Positions 26,431 through 34,530 of a stretch of 64,000 nucleotides of DNA are shown here, one piece after another. The notes beneath the pieces were generated by a model. The model searched no databases. It saw only the letters and a list, made by a program, of their open reading frames with translations, and was not told where the DNA came from. The position numbers were made by a program, and so were the translations under genes. Source of the stretch: Microbacterium murale (GTDB lineage: Bacteria > Actinomycetota > Actinomycetes > Actinomycetales > Microbacteriaceae); assembly GCF_014635185.1 (NCBI RefSeq), contig NZ_BMCM01000007.1, positions 1 to 64,000 on the forward strand, in the 5' to 3' direction. Position 1 is the stretch's first letter, and every line of letters begins with the position of its first letter.

Positions 26431-27297
26431 TCACTTCACCGCGCCGGCGGTCACGCCGCGGCTGATGGTGCGCTGGAAGATCAGGAAGAAGATCAGGGTC
26501 GGAATGAGCGACAGCAGCGACCCGGCATTGACCACGGTGATGTCGATCGAGTGCTGCCCGCGCAGCGTGGACAGGGCGATGGGGACGGTCTGCGAGGCGG
26601 GATCAGACAGAAGGATCAGCGGGATGTAGAACTCGTTCCATGACCAGATGAAGATGAACACGACGAGCACCGACAGCGTCGGCCGGACGATGGGGAACAC
26701 GACGGTCCACAGGATGCGCCAGCGCGTCGCGCCGTCGATCGCCGCGGCCTCGAGCACCTCACGAGGGAACGTCGACATCACGCTGGAGAGGATGTAGGTT
26801 CCGTACGCGGCCCACAGGATCGTGAACACGATGACGATGGACCACACCGTGTTGAGGGTCTTCGTCGCCTGCGCCCCGTAGAACAGCGGATAGATCAGTG
26901 CCTCGTGCGGAACCATCGTCGCGATGAGCAGCACCGCCGTCACGGTTGTGCGCGCCCGGATCCTCCCGATGCCGATGGCGTAGGAGGCCAGCAGGGCCAG
27001 ACCGGTCGCGGCGAAGGCGATGATCGTCGAGCTGACGACGGAATTCCAGAGGGCGAGCGGGAAGTTCACCCTTTCGAGGTAGCCGATGAAGGCATCCAGT
27101 GTGAAGGTCGTCGGCCACGCGAGCGGGCCGTGCGCGGAGTAGTCGGCTCCGGTCTTGAACGCGTTGAGCACCAGAAGCAGGAACGGTGACGCCATCACGA
27201 TGGCGACGATGATCGCCACTGCGAGCATGGCCCAGTTGGTGCGGGTGCGGCGCGGCTTGTTGAACGCGGTGGGATCGATGAGGGCGACGGTGGCCAT
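26431..27297 (-). CDS. CUT1 ABC transporter permease (MalG type)
   Basis: A 288-residue permease. The open frame extends about 98 residues further upstream in a His/Arg-rich shadow. The ATG at 27297 overlaps the stop of the partner permease (TGATG) and was chosen. The EAA loop is EVLEAAAIDGATRWRILW and the C-terminus FQRTISRGVTAGAVK is typical. It lies 34 bp upstream of the GH172 gene. Confidence 0.9.
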   Translation of the reverse strand: MATVALIDPTAFNKPRRTRTNWAMLAVAIIVAIVMASPFLLLVLNAFKTGADYSAHGPLAWPTTFTLDAFIGYLERVNFPLALWNSVVSSTIIAFAATGLALLASYAIGIGRIRARTTVTAVLLIATMVPHEALIYPLFYGAQATKTLNTVWSIVIVFTILWAAYGTYILSSVMSTFPREVLEAAAIDGATRWRILWTVVFPIVRPTLSVLVVFIFIWSWNEFYIPLILLSDPASQTVPIALSTLRGQHSIDITVVNAGSLLSLIPTLIFFLIFQRTISRGVTAGAVK

Positions 27298-28223
27298 CAG
27301 CGGTGCTCCTTTCGGGACTCGCGGTGCTGCCAGATGAGCATCACGGTGGCGACGATGAAGATCACGACAGACATGACGGTCGCGATGGTGGACCCGTAGC
27401 CGACGCGGGACAGTTCGAAGAAATTGCGGTACGCGTAGTAGGAGGGGACGATCGTGGATTCCTCGGGGCCGCCACCGGTGAGGATGAGGATCGGCGCGAA
27501 GACCTTCAGCGCCGCGATCGTGGCGGTGAGGACTACGACGAAGATCTCCGGGCGGATCTGCGGGATCGTGATCGCCTGGAATCGGCGCCACCAGCCGGCC
27601 CCATCGAGCTCTGCGGCTTCGTAGAGTTCAGGGTCGACGCGTTGCAAAGCCGACATGAAGATGACCACCGGGTATCCGATCTGCAGCCAGATCAGCATCA
27701 GCATGACGGCGTAGATCGCGATATTCGGATCCCCCAGCCAATCCGGCTGCGATGAGATGCCGAGGCTCTTCAGACCGAGATTGATCGAACCCTTCTGGGT
27801 GTCCAGGATCCAGGCCCAGATGAACCCGGCGACAGCGATGGGAAGGATCTGCGGCACATAGTAGGTGGCACGCAGCAGAGCGATCGCTCGGTCGCCGAAT
27901 CGGCGGCCGAGATAGTCGAACAGCAGTGCCGCCAGCAGGATGCCGATGATCGTGGGAATCACGGTAATGGCCACGATCATCGCGATGGTGTTCTGGAAGG
28001 AATGCCAGAACGTCGCGTCTGCGAACAAGTCCGCGTAGTTCTCGAGCCCTGCCCAGCGCATGCGCGCCTGGCCACCCTTCCAATGGAAGAGGCTGGTGTA
28101 CACGTTCATCGCGAACGGAGCCGCGACGACGACGACGAATCCTGCCACCAGCGGCAGCAGATAGAGCCAGTACGAACCCCGCCTCGCTTTGGGACGGCGG
28201 GCAGCTGTGGCCGTGGATGCCAT
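27297..28223 (-). CDS. CUT1 ABC transporter permease (MalF type)
   Basis: A 308-residue permease; the ATG at 28223 follows GAAGGAGAAC and was preferred to an open-frame start 21 codons earlier. The first membrane segment is YWLYLLPLVAGFVVVVAAPF. The EAA loop is ELYEAAELDGAGWWRRF, and LTGGGPEESTIVP is the MalF block. It is coupled to the next permease by a TGATG overlap. Confidence 0.9.
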   Translation of the reverse strand: MASTATAARRPKARRGSYWLYLLPLVAGFVVVVAAPFAMNVYTSLFHWKGGQARMRWAGLENYADLFADATFWHSFQNTIAMIVAITVIPTIIGILLAALLFDYLGRRFGDRAIALLRATYYVPQILPIAVAGFIWAWILDTQKGSINLGLKSLGISSQPDWLGDPNIAIYAVMLMLIWLQIGYPVVIFMSALQRVDPELYEAAELDGAGWWRRFQAITIPQIRPEIFVVVLTATIAALKVFAPILILTGGGPEESTIVPSYYAYRNFFELSRVGYGSTIATVMSVVIFIVATVMLIWQHRESRKEHR

Positions 28224-28282
28224 GAGTGTTCTCCTTCGGGGTCCGGGTGGGGCCGCGCCGAACGCGGCCCCACCCGACTCGG

Positions 28283-29605
28283 TCAACCGGCGAGCGCAGC
28301 CTCGCGGCCGTCGTCGTAGAACTTCTGCAGCTTGTCGGTGTATTCGTCGGCATCCTCGTTGCCGTTCGATATCGCCTGCATGTTCGACTGGATGAAGTCG
28401 AGGAATCCGGGAACGGGATAGTCCGGGTAGAACGTCAAGGTGTCATCTGCCATGAGCTGGTTGAACCGCTCGGTGTACTCACGCGTCAGCGGATCCTCGA
28501 TGGTCGACGCATCACCGGCAAGCGGCAGGCCGCCCAGCTGACCGATCTTGTTCTGCACTTCCTCACTGAGAGTGATGTCGATCCAGTCGTACGCCAATTC
28601 CTTGTTCTTCGCGTTCGCAGGCACGCCCCAGAGGTGACCGCTCGAGCCCATCTGCATATTCGCCCCTGGCAGGGTGAAGTAGTCCCAGTCGAATGTCGCC
28701 TGCTCTCGGATGCGGGCGAACTCTCCCTGGTTCCAGATCAGCATCGCCTTGTCACCGCTGAGGAAGTTGACGGTGGCCTGCTCGAAGTTCAGACCGCCCA
28801 ACTGATCGCCGACGTACCCCTTGTCGATCCACTCCTGGAATCGGTCGGCACCCGTCGACCACGGAGCCTTCGAGAAGTCGATGGGCTCGCGCAGGAACAT
28901 GTAGTCATCGATGGCCTCGCGATCGGCCTCCGCCGACACGAGCGAGTACCAGATCCACATCTGGTTGAAGCCCTGGCTCGTCGATGCCGACGACGAGATC
29001 GGGGTGATGCCGGCGGCGACGAGTTTGTCCATCGCGGCCTCGAACTCGTCGAGAGTCGTGGGCTCCTCAGTGATGCCCGCCTGCGCGAACACCTCCTTGT
29101 TGTAGTAGAACATCACGTACTCGCCGATGTTCGGGATGCCGTACCAGTCGCCGGAGCCCGCGAGGCCCTGCTCGTCGTACTTCGCGAACGCCTGCATGGC
29201 GCCCGTGATCTTGTCGTCCCAGCCGTATTCCTTCACCTGATCGTTCAGCGGTGTGAGCAGGCCCTGGCCGGCGAGCTGTCCTCCGTCGGCGTTGCCCTTA
29301 TTGAACTCGATCACGTCCGGAACGTTGTCGCCGGTGAGGGTGATCTTCGCGTTCTGCCGCATCGCGTCGAAGCTCGTGGTCTGGAAATCGACCTTGACGT
29401 CAGGATGCTCTTTCTTGAAGATCTCCAGAGCGAGCTGCCAGCCCTGCCCCTGTGCGGAGTCGGGGTTCTCGTACTGCATGATCGTGAACGTGTCGCTGCC
29501 GGCGGCTTCGTCGGATGCAGCGCATGCGGTGAGAGAGCTCGCCACGGCGACGGTGGCCGCGATGCCGACTGCCGCGCGCAGGGCACTGCGCTTGATGGTT
29601 GCCAT
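28283..29605 (-). CDS. CUT1 extracellular solute-binding lipoprotein
   Basis: A 440-residue lipoprotein receptor with signal peptide MATIKRSALRAAVGIAATVA and lipobox LTAC (Cys 29). The start at 29605 has a strong GGAGGAAAG site. Typical receptor blocks are GEYVMFYNKEVFAQAGI and GDKAMLIWNQGEF. It is the receptor of the GH172-linked importer, so its ligand is predicted to be the GH172 substrate. Confidence 0.9.
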   Translation of the reverse strand: MATIKRSALRAAVGIAATVAVASSLTACAASDEAAGSDTFTIMQYENPDSAQGQGWQLALEIFKKEHPDVKVDFQTTSFDAMRQNAKITLTGDNVPDVIEFNKGNADGGQLAGQGLLTPLNDQVKEYGWDDKITGAMQAFAKYDEQGLAGSGDWYGIPNIGEYVMFYYNKEVFAQAGITEEPTTLDEFEAAMDKLVAAGITPISSSASTSQGFNQMWIWYSLVSAEADREAIDDYMFLREPIDFSKAPWSTGADRFQEWIDKGYVGDQLGGLNFEQATVNFLSGDKAMLIWNQGEFARIREQATFDWDYFTLPGANMQMGSSGHLWGVPANAKNKELAYDWIDITLSEEVQNKIGQLGGLPLAGDASTIEDPLTREYTERFNQLMADDTLTFYPDYPVPGFLDFIQSNMQAISNGNEDADEYTDKLQKFYDDGREAALAG

Positions 29606-29655
29606 TCTTTCCTCCATTGGTGAGTGGATGGTGCGCCGGGGCGCACCGGGTACCA

Positions 29656-29672
29656 GTGACGCGTCGCGTCAC
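29656..29672. promoter_or_regulatory. Inverted repeat between lacI and the binding-protein gene
   Basis: The 17-bp palindrome GTGACGCGTCGCGTCAC lies in the 84-bp gap after the LacI stop. Its arms are 8 bp with one central base, so it cannot form a useful hairpin. A protein-binding site controlling the importer genes is a more likely role. It differs from the TCAAACGTTTGA sites upstream of lacI. Confidence 0.45.
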
Positions 29673-29689
29673 CGGAAGTGAGATGAGAG

Positions 29690-30715
29690 TCAGTGGGCGG
29701 GTGGTCCTACCGATGCGCGTTCGACCAGCGGGCACGGAACTCGCACCGAGATCGGTGGGCCGACAGCTTCTGCACGGATGCGGCCGATGACGCGCTGCGC
29801 AGCCCACGCCCCCATGGCATGGTGCGGAAGCTGCACCGTCGTGAGGCCGGGACGAAGAGCATCGGCGATGAACTCCTGATCGTCGAAGCCGATGACGGAG
29901 AGATCCTCAGGGATGCGGAGTCCGAGGTCGGTGCAGACCTGGTACACGGCGAAGGCGATCTGATCGGAGAAGCAGAAGACCGCGGAGGGCCGGTCGTCAG
30001 ATGACAGCATCTCGCGCAGCGGCTCGACGGCGTGCGAGGTGCTGGGGTCGGGAAGGGACAGGATCATCGCCAGGTCGACATCGACACCGTACTCGGTCAA
30101 TGCGCGCTCGTACCCGTCGAACCGCAGCTTCGAGGCGATGAAGCGCTCACCACCCACAGTGCAGAATCCGATGCGCCGGTGACCCGCTTCGAGAAGGTGG
30201 CTGACGGCGGCGTAGGCCCCACCGGCCTCGTCTGGAACGACGCAGTCGGCAGTTGCAGGGTCGTCGGGGATGCCGTCGAGCACCACGACCGGAATCGTCG
30301 GTGGAACGCTGGGCACATCGATGACGCGGTGGTAGTCGGCGGCGATGATCATCGCCTCGATGTCGCGTTGGAGAAGAGACTTCGATGACTGGGCGACGAG
30401 TTCCGGACGGTTCGTCGTGTCGATGATCATCGCCAGGTAGCCGGCGTCCCACGCCGATGCCTGTACGCCCTCGAGCATCCGTCCCGCGAACGGCACGCTG
30501 GCGACGCCGTCGGAGAGGAGTCCGATCGTGTGCGTGCGCTTCGTTCTCAGGCCGCGAGCGAGGACGTTAGGGATGTAGCCCATCTCGGAGGCCGTCGTCC
30601 GGATGCGCTGCGCGGTCTGCGCGTTCACCCGGCCCTCATGCCTGTCGTTGAGCACGAGGGAGACGGCCGACGCAGACACCCCGACCGCGGCGGCGAGGTC
30701 TTTCAACGTGATCAC
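29690..30715 (-). CDS. LacI-family regulator of the GH172 operon
   Basis: A 341-residue repressor with HTH TLKDLAAAVGVSASAVSLVLND at the very start and a complete effector domain (IGLLSDGVASVPFAGRMLEG, VIGFDDQEFIADAL). The GTG at 30715 follows AAGGAGCATCC and was chosen over the open-frame start six codons earlier. It is the first gene of the 30715-25299 operon and has palindromic operators immediately upstream, so it is probably autoregulated. Confidence 0.9.
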   Translation of the reverse strand: MITLKDLAAAVGVSASAVSLVLNDRHEGRVNAQTAQRIRTTASEMGYIPNVLARGLRTKRTHTIGLLSDGVASVPFAGRMLEGVQASAWDAGYLAMIIDTTNRPELVAQSSKSLLQRDIEAMIIAADYHRVIDVPSVPPTIPVVVLDGIPDDPATADCVVPDEAGGAYAAVSHLLEAGHRRIGFCTVGGERFIASKLRFDGYERALTEYGVDVDLAMILSLPDPSTSHAVEPLREMLSSDDRPSAVFCFSDQIAFAVYQVCTDLGLRIPEDLSVIGFDDQEFIADALRPGLTTVQLPHHAMGAWAAQRVIGRIRAEAVGPPISVRVPCPLVERASVGPPAH

Positions 30716-30729
30716 GGATGCTCCTTGAA

Positions 30730-30805
30730 TCAATCGTTTGACGCGGTCGTGTCAGGGGCCGGGTCAAACGTTTGATGCGAAAGTACGAAGGTCAAACGTG
30801 TTGAC
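30730..30805. promoter_or_regulatory. Cluster of LacI-type operators
   Basis: Three related sites precede the regulator gene: TCAATCGTTTGA (30730-30741), the perfect palindrome TCAAACGTTTGA (30764-30775) and TCAAACGTGTTGAC (30792-30805). The central CG is the LacI-family hallmark. Spacing is 34 and 28 bp between site starts, close to three helical turns, so cooperative or looping repression is possible. Confidence 0.75.
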
Positions 30806-30953
30806 GCAAGCGCGTTATCCGACTGTTACACGACGGAGTCGAACAGAACGGGGGGCTCGGCACCGTCGCAGCACCGAACTGCCCACTCTCAGATGCGGTC
30901 TACGCACGCTATCCGAATCGCTAAGCTCAGAACCGACCCGACCCGACCCGACG
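30806..30953. other. Intergenic stretch, no gene recognised
   Basis: Between the operator cluster and a small HTH reading frame there is no recognisable gene. The start contains repeated CGACCCGACCCGACCC-like bases near 30936-30952, a short simple-sequence run. Confidence 0.35.
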
Positions 30954-31196
30954 CTAGATCTCCCCGATCTCCTGCCCGAGCCTTAGATAAATCTCCGTGA
31001 CCGCCTCATCGTTCACGCGGTAAACCACCCATTCGCCGCGCTTGCGCTCACCCCGAGGCGGATCCGCCAGCAACAGCCCAGCGGCCTCCAACTCTCCAAG
31101 GTAGGGAACAAGTGTCGAGTGTGGCACCTGGAGCGCGTCGGCCACCACCTTCCGCCCTGCGCCACCTTGCCATGGACGGCAAGGCACCCGTACCAC
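30954..31196 (-). CDS. Small winged-helix (ArsR/MarR-like) protein, possibly a broken gene
   Basis: An 80-residue open frame with a convincing winged-helix pattern: KVVADALQVPHSTLVPYLGELEAAGLL (recognition helix), a basic wing RGERKRGEWVVYRV and a C-terminal helix. The first 15 residues (Trp/Arg/Pro-rich) do not fit the fold. A neighbouring frame just upstream (DPLVLGDVDG, near 31210-31240) reads more protein-like, so one frameshift may have split a longer gene. It lies back to back with the integrase, as small regulators of integrated elements often do. Confidence 0.45.
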   Translation of the reverse strand: MVRVPCRPWQGGAGRKVVADALQVPHSTLVPYLGELEAAGLLLADPPRGERKRGEWVVYRVNDEAVTEIYLRLGQEIGEI

Positions 31197-31266
31197 CCGT
31201 CCACATCACCGAGCACAAGCGGATCTATCGACGCATCGACGTCGAACGCCTTGCGGGGGTGGTGAC

Positions 31267-32412
31267 ATGAGCGTCGAAGCACGGTCAACAAAGGCTGGCA
31301 CCCGCTATCTGGCGAGGGTGAAGTCCGGCCCGAAACTCGTTGCTTCAAAGACCTTCAGCCGCAAGAAGGACGCTGAGGCATGGGAGCGTGAGCAGAAGCA
31401 CCTGCTCGAGACCGGACGACCGCTCCCGCCAAGCCGCAAGTTCACCCTTGAGCAACTCGTGAAGAGATTCCAAACGTCGCGCAAAGGCGGCAATCCGCAC
31501 ACCGTCAACACCGATGACAACAACCTCGCCGCTCTTCCGCCCGCGCTTCTCGCCCGTCCGATCACCACGATTCAGACCAGCGACATCCGCGCGCACCTCA
31601 TGTCGGAGCTGCACAACGGCAAGGCACCTGCCACGGTGGCCCGCGCCAAGACGACTCTGAGTGCCCTGTTTACCTACGCCGAGGCCGAAGGCATGCTCAG
31701 CCAACCGCATCCGGTGCGATCGATGAAGAAGATCACTCAGCTGTCGATCACTCAACCATCGGTAAGCCCTGGCAATATTCCGACGCCCGAGATCCTTGCG
31801 GCAAGGCTCGAGGTACTGCGCGAGCGTCGCGAGGACATTGCGGACGTGTACGAGTTCAAGTCGCTGACCGGTCTTCGATGGGGCGAATTGCGAGCGATGC
31901 GTGTCGGGTGGCTGATCGAAATTCCCCTTGCGCAACTATCCGTGACGCGCTCGCACTCGGACAACTACGAGGAGAAGGATCCGAAGTCATGGCGCGGAAC
32001 CCGATTGGTACCGCTGTCCCCGCGCGCGCTTGAAATCTTCCAGAAGTACGCGGACGGTAAGTCGGCCGATGAATACCTCTTCACGAACAGGTATGGCGGG
32101 CAGCTGAAGGCTGGCGTTGTGCGCAAGTTCTCTCTCGGCTTCCGACGCCATGCCCTACGCCACTATGCGGCGTCGACATGGCTCAGGCTGGGGACTCCTG
32201 TCCACGAAGTGGCCGAATATCTCGGTGACGATCCACGCACTGTTCTGAAGATCTACGCGCACATCCTCGGCGAAGGACAACGGCGTGATTTCGTGCGTCG
32301 CCTCGGCGAAGCAGAAGCCGCTCAGAATAAGGCGGGACACTACAGGGACACTAACATTTCGAATTCGGCCACACCGGCCAAGATTTCCGACCCGAACGGC
32401 TTCGGAATCTAG
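31267..32412 (+). CDS. Tyrosine recombinase (phage-type integrase)
   Basis: A 381-residue site-specific recombinase. It has an AP2-like N-terminal arm-binding region, a SAM-like core-binding domain (about 60-150) and a catalytic domain with Arg in TGLRWGEL, HALRH (HxxR) and the nucleophile Tyr in LGDDPRTVLKIYAH. Its stop is 22 bp from the 3' end of tRNA-Ser(GCU), the classic arrangement for an element integrated into a tRNA gene. The element would extend to the left, through the sugar operons. The other attachment site was not found in the window. Confidence 0.92.
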   Translation: MSVEARSTKAGTRYLARVKSGPKLVASKTFSRKKDAEAWEREQKHLLETGRPLPPSRKFTLEQLVKRFQTSRKGGNPHTVNTDDNNLAALPPALLARPITTIQTSDIRAHLMSELHNGKAPATVARAKTTLSALFTYAEAEGMLSQPHPVRSMKKITQLSITQPSVSPGNIPTPEILAARLEVLRERREDIADVYEFKSLTGLRWGELRAMRVGWLIEIPLAQLSVTRSHSDNYEEKDPKSWRGTRLVPLSPRALEIFQKYADGKSADEYLFTNRYGGQLKAGVVRKFSLGFRRHALRHYAASTWLRLGTPVHEVAEYLGDDPRTVLKIYAHILGEGQRRDFVRRLGEAEAAQNKAGHYRDTNISNSATPAKISDPNGFGI

Positions 32413-32434
32413 CGTCTGATCTGGGATTCAATGG

Positions 32435-32460
32435 CGGAGACGAGGGGATTTGAACCCCTG
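32435..32460. other. Probable attachment site (att) in the tRNA-Ser 3' half
   Basis: Integrases adjacent to tRNA 3' ends normally recombine at the T-arm/acceptor part of that tRNA. The bases from the acceptor end through the T-arm here are therefore the expected core. A direct repeat of this segment should mark the far boundary of the element, but none was seen within the window. Confidence 0.5.
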
Positions 32461-32523
32461 GACCCCTTGCGAGGTCTCCACCTTAGCAGGGTGGTGCACT
32501 AGGCCGGACTATGCGACGTCTCC
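32435..32523 (-). tRNA. tRNA-Ser(GCU)
   Basis: The minus strand folds as an 89-nt serine tRNA. Acceptor stem GGAGACG pairs with CGTCTCC plus discriminator G. The anticodon stem CCACC/GGTGG encloses the loop CTGCTAA (anticodon GCT), followed by a long variable arm typical of serine tRNAs and the T-loop TTCAAAT. The 3' CCA is not encoded. Its 3' end faces the integrase and is the likely attachment site. Confidence 0.95.
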
Positions 32524-32639
32524 AGGCATCCGACTCGAAGAGTATGGATGCGCTCTGCAATCATAACTGGTCGAGCGTCGAGGTTCGAACCAGGCGGCTG
32601 ACGTCAGGAACAGGTTCCACAGTCGCGAGGCGGGTCGCT

Positions 32640-33230
32640 TCACCCATCCACGCTCCGATCGCCTGGCGCAAGAGCGTCGTCGGGGACGAGCGGCAGGATC
32701 AGTTCGTACACACGTCGCAGATCTTCGGAGCCGACCGGAGGCATGATCACGCTCGCACCGACCGAGATGAGATACGGCAGCAGGGCCGCGATGCGGACCT
32801 GCTCAGCATCAGAGGCGAGGGGACGCCAGATCTCCTGGAGGACCTCGAGGCGGGACTGGTCGATGTTCGACTGCGCGCGCGCGGCGTCAGGATCGGTAAG
32901 CGCCCAGGCGCGCAGGGCGACCTCGAGCTCTGGCCGATAAAGACCCCCGTCCGCATCGGTGAGGAGCGACGTCAGACGTGCCAACGTTTCACGCCCACCG
33001 ACAGCGGGCACGGGTGCCGCGACGACTGCCTGCAGGGCGTCGGTCAACAGGCCTTCAACATGGTCGAGAAGGACGCGCTTGAAGTCATCCGCACCACCGA
33101 AATGGTGATGGAAAGAACCCTTGGACAGTCTGAGCCGTGCGGCCAGTCGATCGATCCGAACGCCGTTCGCCCCCTCCTCGGCGAGCGCCTCGACACCGGC
33201 TGTCAGCCACCGATCACGTGCTCGCGACAT
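32640..33230 (-). CDS. TetR-family transcriptional regulator
   Basis: A 196-residue TetR regulator with the N-terminal HTH IDRLAARLRLSKGSFHHHFGG (residues about 25-45) and a helical ligand-binding domain. The internal start MSRARDRW at 33230 fits family length and overlaps the last 17 bp of the upstream DoxX gene, so the two are cotranscribed and coupled. A strong 9-6-9 inverted repeat upstream of the DoxX gene is the likely operator for both genes. Confidence 0.9.
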   Translation of the reverse strand: MSRARDRWLTAGVEALAEEGANGVRIDRLAARLRLSKGSFHHHFGGADDFKRVLLDHVEGLLTDALQAVVAAPVPAVGGRETLARLTSLLTDADGGLYRPELEVALRAWALTDPDAARAQSNIDQSRLEVLQEIWRPLASDAEQVRIAALLPYLISVGASVIMPPVGSEDLRRVYELILPLVPDDALAPGDRSVDG

Positions 33231-33597
33231 CAACGCCCCCGAGAACGAAGCAGAAGAGCGTGACGGCAAGGCAGGTGAGCAGCATCCCGCTCGCGTTGAG
33301 GAACAGATTGCGCCCGAAGTCCCGAGCCCGTATGTGCATCCCGATCGCCACCACGAAGTACATGATCAACGCGACCGCCGTGACGACCCCGAGGAATGGG
33401 ATCCAGATGCCGGCGATGAGCCCGACCGCTGCCGCGAGTTTGAGCGGCGGCAACATCCACCAGAACCGTCGAGGGAACCGCACGTCTTCAAGGCAGGCTG
33501 CAACGAACGCGACCGGCCTCAGACAGAGGATCGCGTCGATGAGCTGAATGACGGCGAGCGCGACGATCGGCCAGATCGGCTCGGGAAGTGCGGACAT
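33214..33597 (-). CDS. DoxX-like small membrane protein
   Basis: A 127-residue integral membrane protein with four predicted membrane segments (IVALAVIQLIDAILCL, LAAAVGLIAGIWIPFLGVV, VALIMYFVVAIGMHI, LLTCLAVTLFCFVLG). Length and the FPRRFWWMLPPLKLAAA block fit the DoxX-like family, whose function is poorly defined. The start MSALPEP was chosen because the operator-like repeat lies within the first 17 codons of the longer frame. It is paired with a TetR regulator, as is common for this family. Confidence 0.8.
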   Translation of the reverse strand: MSALPEPIWPIVALAVIQLIDAILCLRPVAFVAACLEDVRFPRRFWWMLPPLKLAAAVGLIAGIWIPFLGVVTAVALIMYFVVAIGMHIRARDFGRNLFLNASGMLLTCLAVTLFCFVLGGVDVAST

Positions 33598-33613
33598 GGC
33601 GACCTCCTCCACG

Positions 33614-33637
33614 GGACCATACCATACCGTATGGTCC
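33614..33637. promoter_or_regulatory. TetR-type operator
   Basis: GGACCATAC and GTATGGTCC form perfect 9-bp arms separated by six bases, 17 bp upstream of the DoxX start. A nested shorter repeat ACCATACCGTATGGT (33621-33635) overlaps it. Size and position are typical of TetR autoregulation. Confidence 0.8.
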
Positions 33638-33668
33638 TGTACATGCATGCAGGAGCGCGCAGACTCTC

Positions 33669-34421
33669 TCAGCTCGCCGGCAGCGCTTCGCCGCCGTCGG
33701 ACAGCAGGCGTGCAGTCGCGGTCGCCATGTGGACAGCCATCGCGGACGCCGCAGCATCGCCGTCGCCTGCACGCACCCCTGCCAGCACGGCCTCATGCTC
33801 GGCGACCGCCCGCTCCGCCTCGGCACGGTCGTGCACCGCCCGATCCGCGTAGACCTGCAGGAGCGAACGGATGACGTGCACATGGTCCGTCAGCGTCTCG
33901 TTGCCTGCGGCTTCGGCGAGCGCGTGGTGGAAGTCAAGGTCGGCCTTGGCGAAAGCAGGGAGGTCGCCGACGGTCTCACGCATTCGCTTCACGCTCTTGT
34001 CGAGGCGGGAGAGGACGCCGGCATCCGCCCGCGCGGCAGCAAGGCGGGCGACGTAGATCTCCAGGCCTTCGCGCAGCTCCAGCAACTGAGCCGTGTTGCG
34101 CTCACCGATCAGTAGACCCCATCGCAGCGTCTGCGGCAGGAGCTCACTCGCGAGCCCGCGAAGGTACGTGCCGGACCCCGGCCGCACATCGACGATTCCG
34201 AGGATCTCCAGAGCGGCGAGCGCTTCGCGCACGGCCGAACGACCGACGCCGAGCGTTGCGGAGAGTTGCCGCTCCGGTGGCAGTCGAGTGCCGGCTGCCA
34301 CCGAACCGCTCGTGAACAGGTCGAGCAGACGGCGCGCGACTTCTGACACCGGTGTACCAGAGGGCAGCGCGCTCAGTGCGGCGGTGATGTCATCAACCGG
34401 TTCGCCGGGGTATGCGGGCAT
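33669..34421 (-). CDS. GntR-family (FadR subfamily) regulator
   Basis: A 250-residue regulator with a winged helix at about residues 25-90 (AAGTRLPPERQLSATLGVGRS, GIVDVRPGSGTYLRG). The all-helical FCD domain shows likely metal ligands in LDFHHALAEAAGN and HEAVLAGVRAGD. It is divergent from the MFS/sugar-acid operon starting at 34531 and shares a 110-bp control region holding a 20-bp inverted repeat. It probably represses that operon until a sugar acid binds. Confidence 0.88.
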   Translation of the reverse strand: MPAYPGEPVDDITAALSALPSGTPVSEVARRLLDLFTSGSVAAGTRLPPERQLSATLGVGRSAVREALAALEILGIVDVRPGSGTYLRGLASELLPQTLRWGLLIGERNTAQLLELREGLEIYVARLAAARADAGVLSRLDKSVKRMRETVGDLPAFAKADLDFHHALAEAAGNETLTDHVHVIRSLLQVYADRAVHDRAEAERAVAEHEAVLAGVRAGDGDAAASAMAVHMATATARLLSDGGEALPAS

Positions 34422-34464
34422 GGGTTCAACATACCCGGATCACTTCACAAGGCGAGACTTGCAA

Positions 34465-34484
34465 TTGGTCAACCGGTTTGCCAA
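34465..34484. promoter_or_regulatory. Probable GntR operator
   Basis: TTGGTCAACCGGTTTGCCAA is a 20-bp near-perfect palindrome (two mismatched pairs), centred between the divergent GntR and MFS genes. It contains the TGGT...CC core common in FadR-subfamily operators. Confidence 0.7.
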
Positions 34485-34530
34485 AATGTTCGAAGCATCG
34501 CCCGTGATCATCGTCGATTCAGGAGTCACT

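Noticed and set aside
27298-27591. N-terminal 98 residues of the MalG-type frame ending at 26431
   Set aside because: They are a His/Arg-rich shadow of the partner permease; the coupled ATG at 27297 is the real start.
31013-31348. 111-residue minus-strand frame overlapping the small HTH gene and the integrase start
   Set aside because: Most of it is out of frame with the winged helix. Only a short segment might belong to a frameshifted HTH gene, as noted there.
32570-32600. TCGAGGTTCGAACCAGG resembling a tRNA T-arm
   Set aside because: No acceptor, D or anticodon arms can be folded around it. It may be a chance palindrome or a very short tRNA relic.
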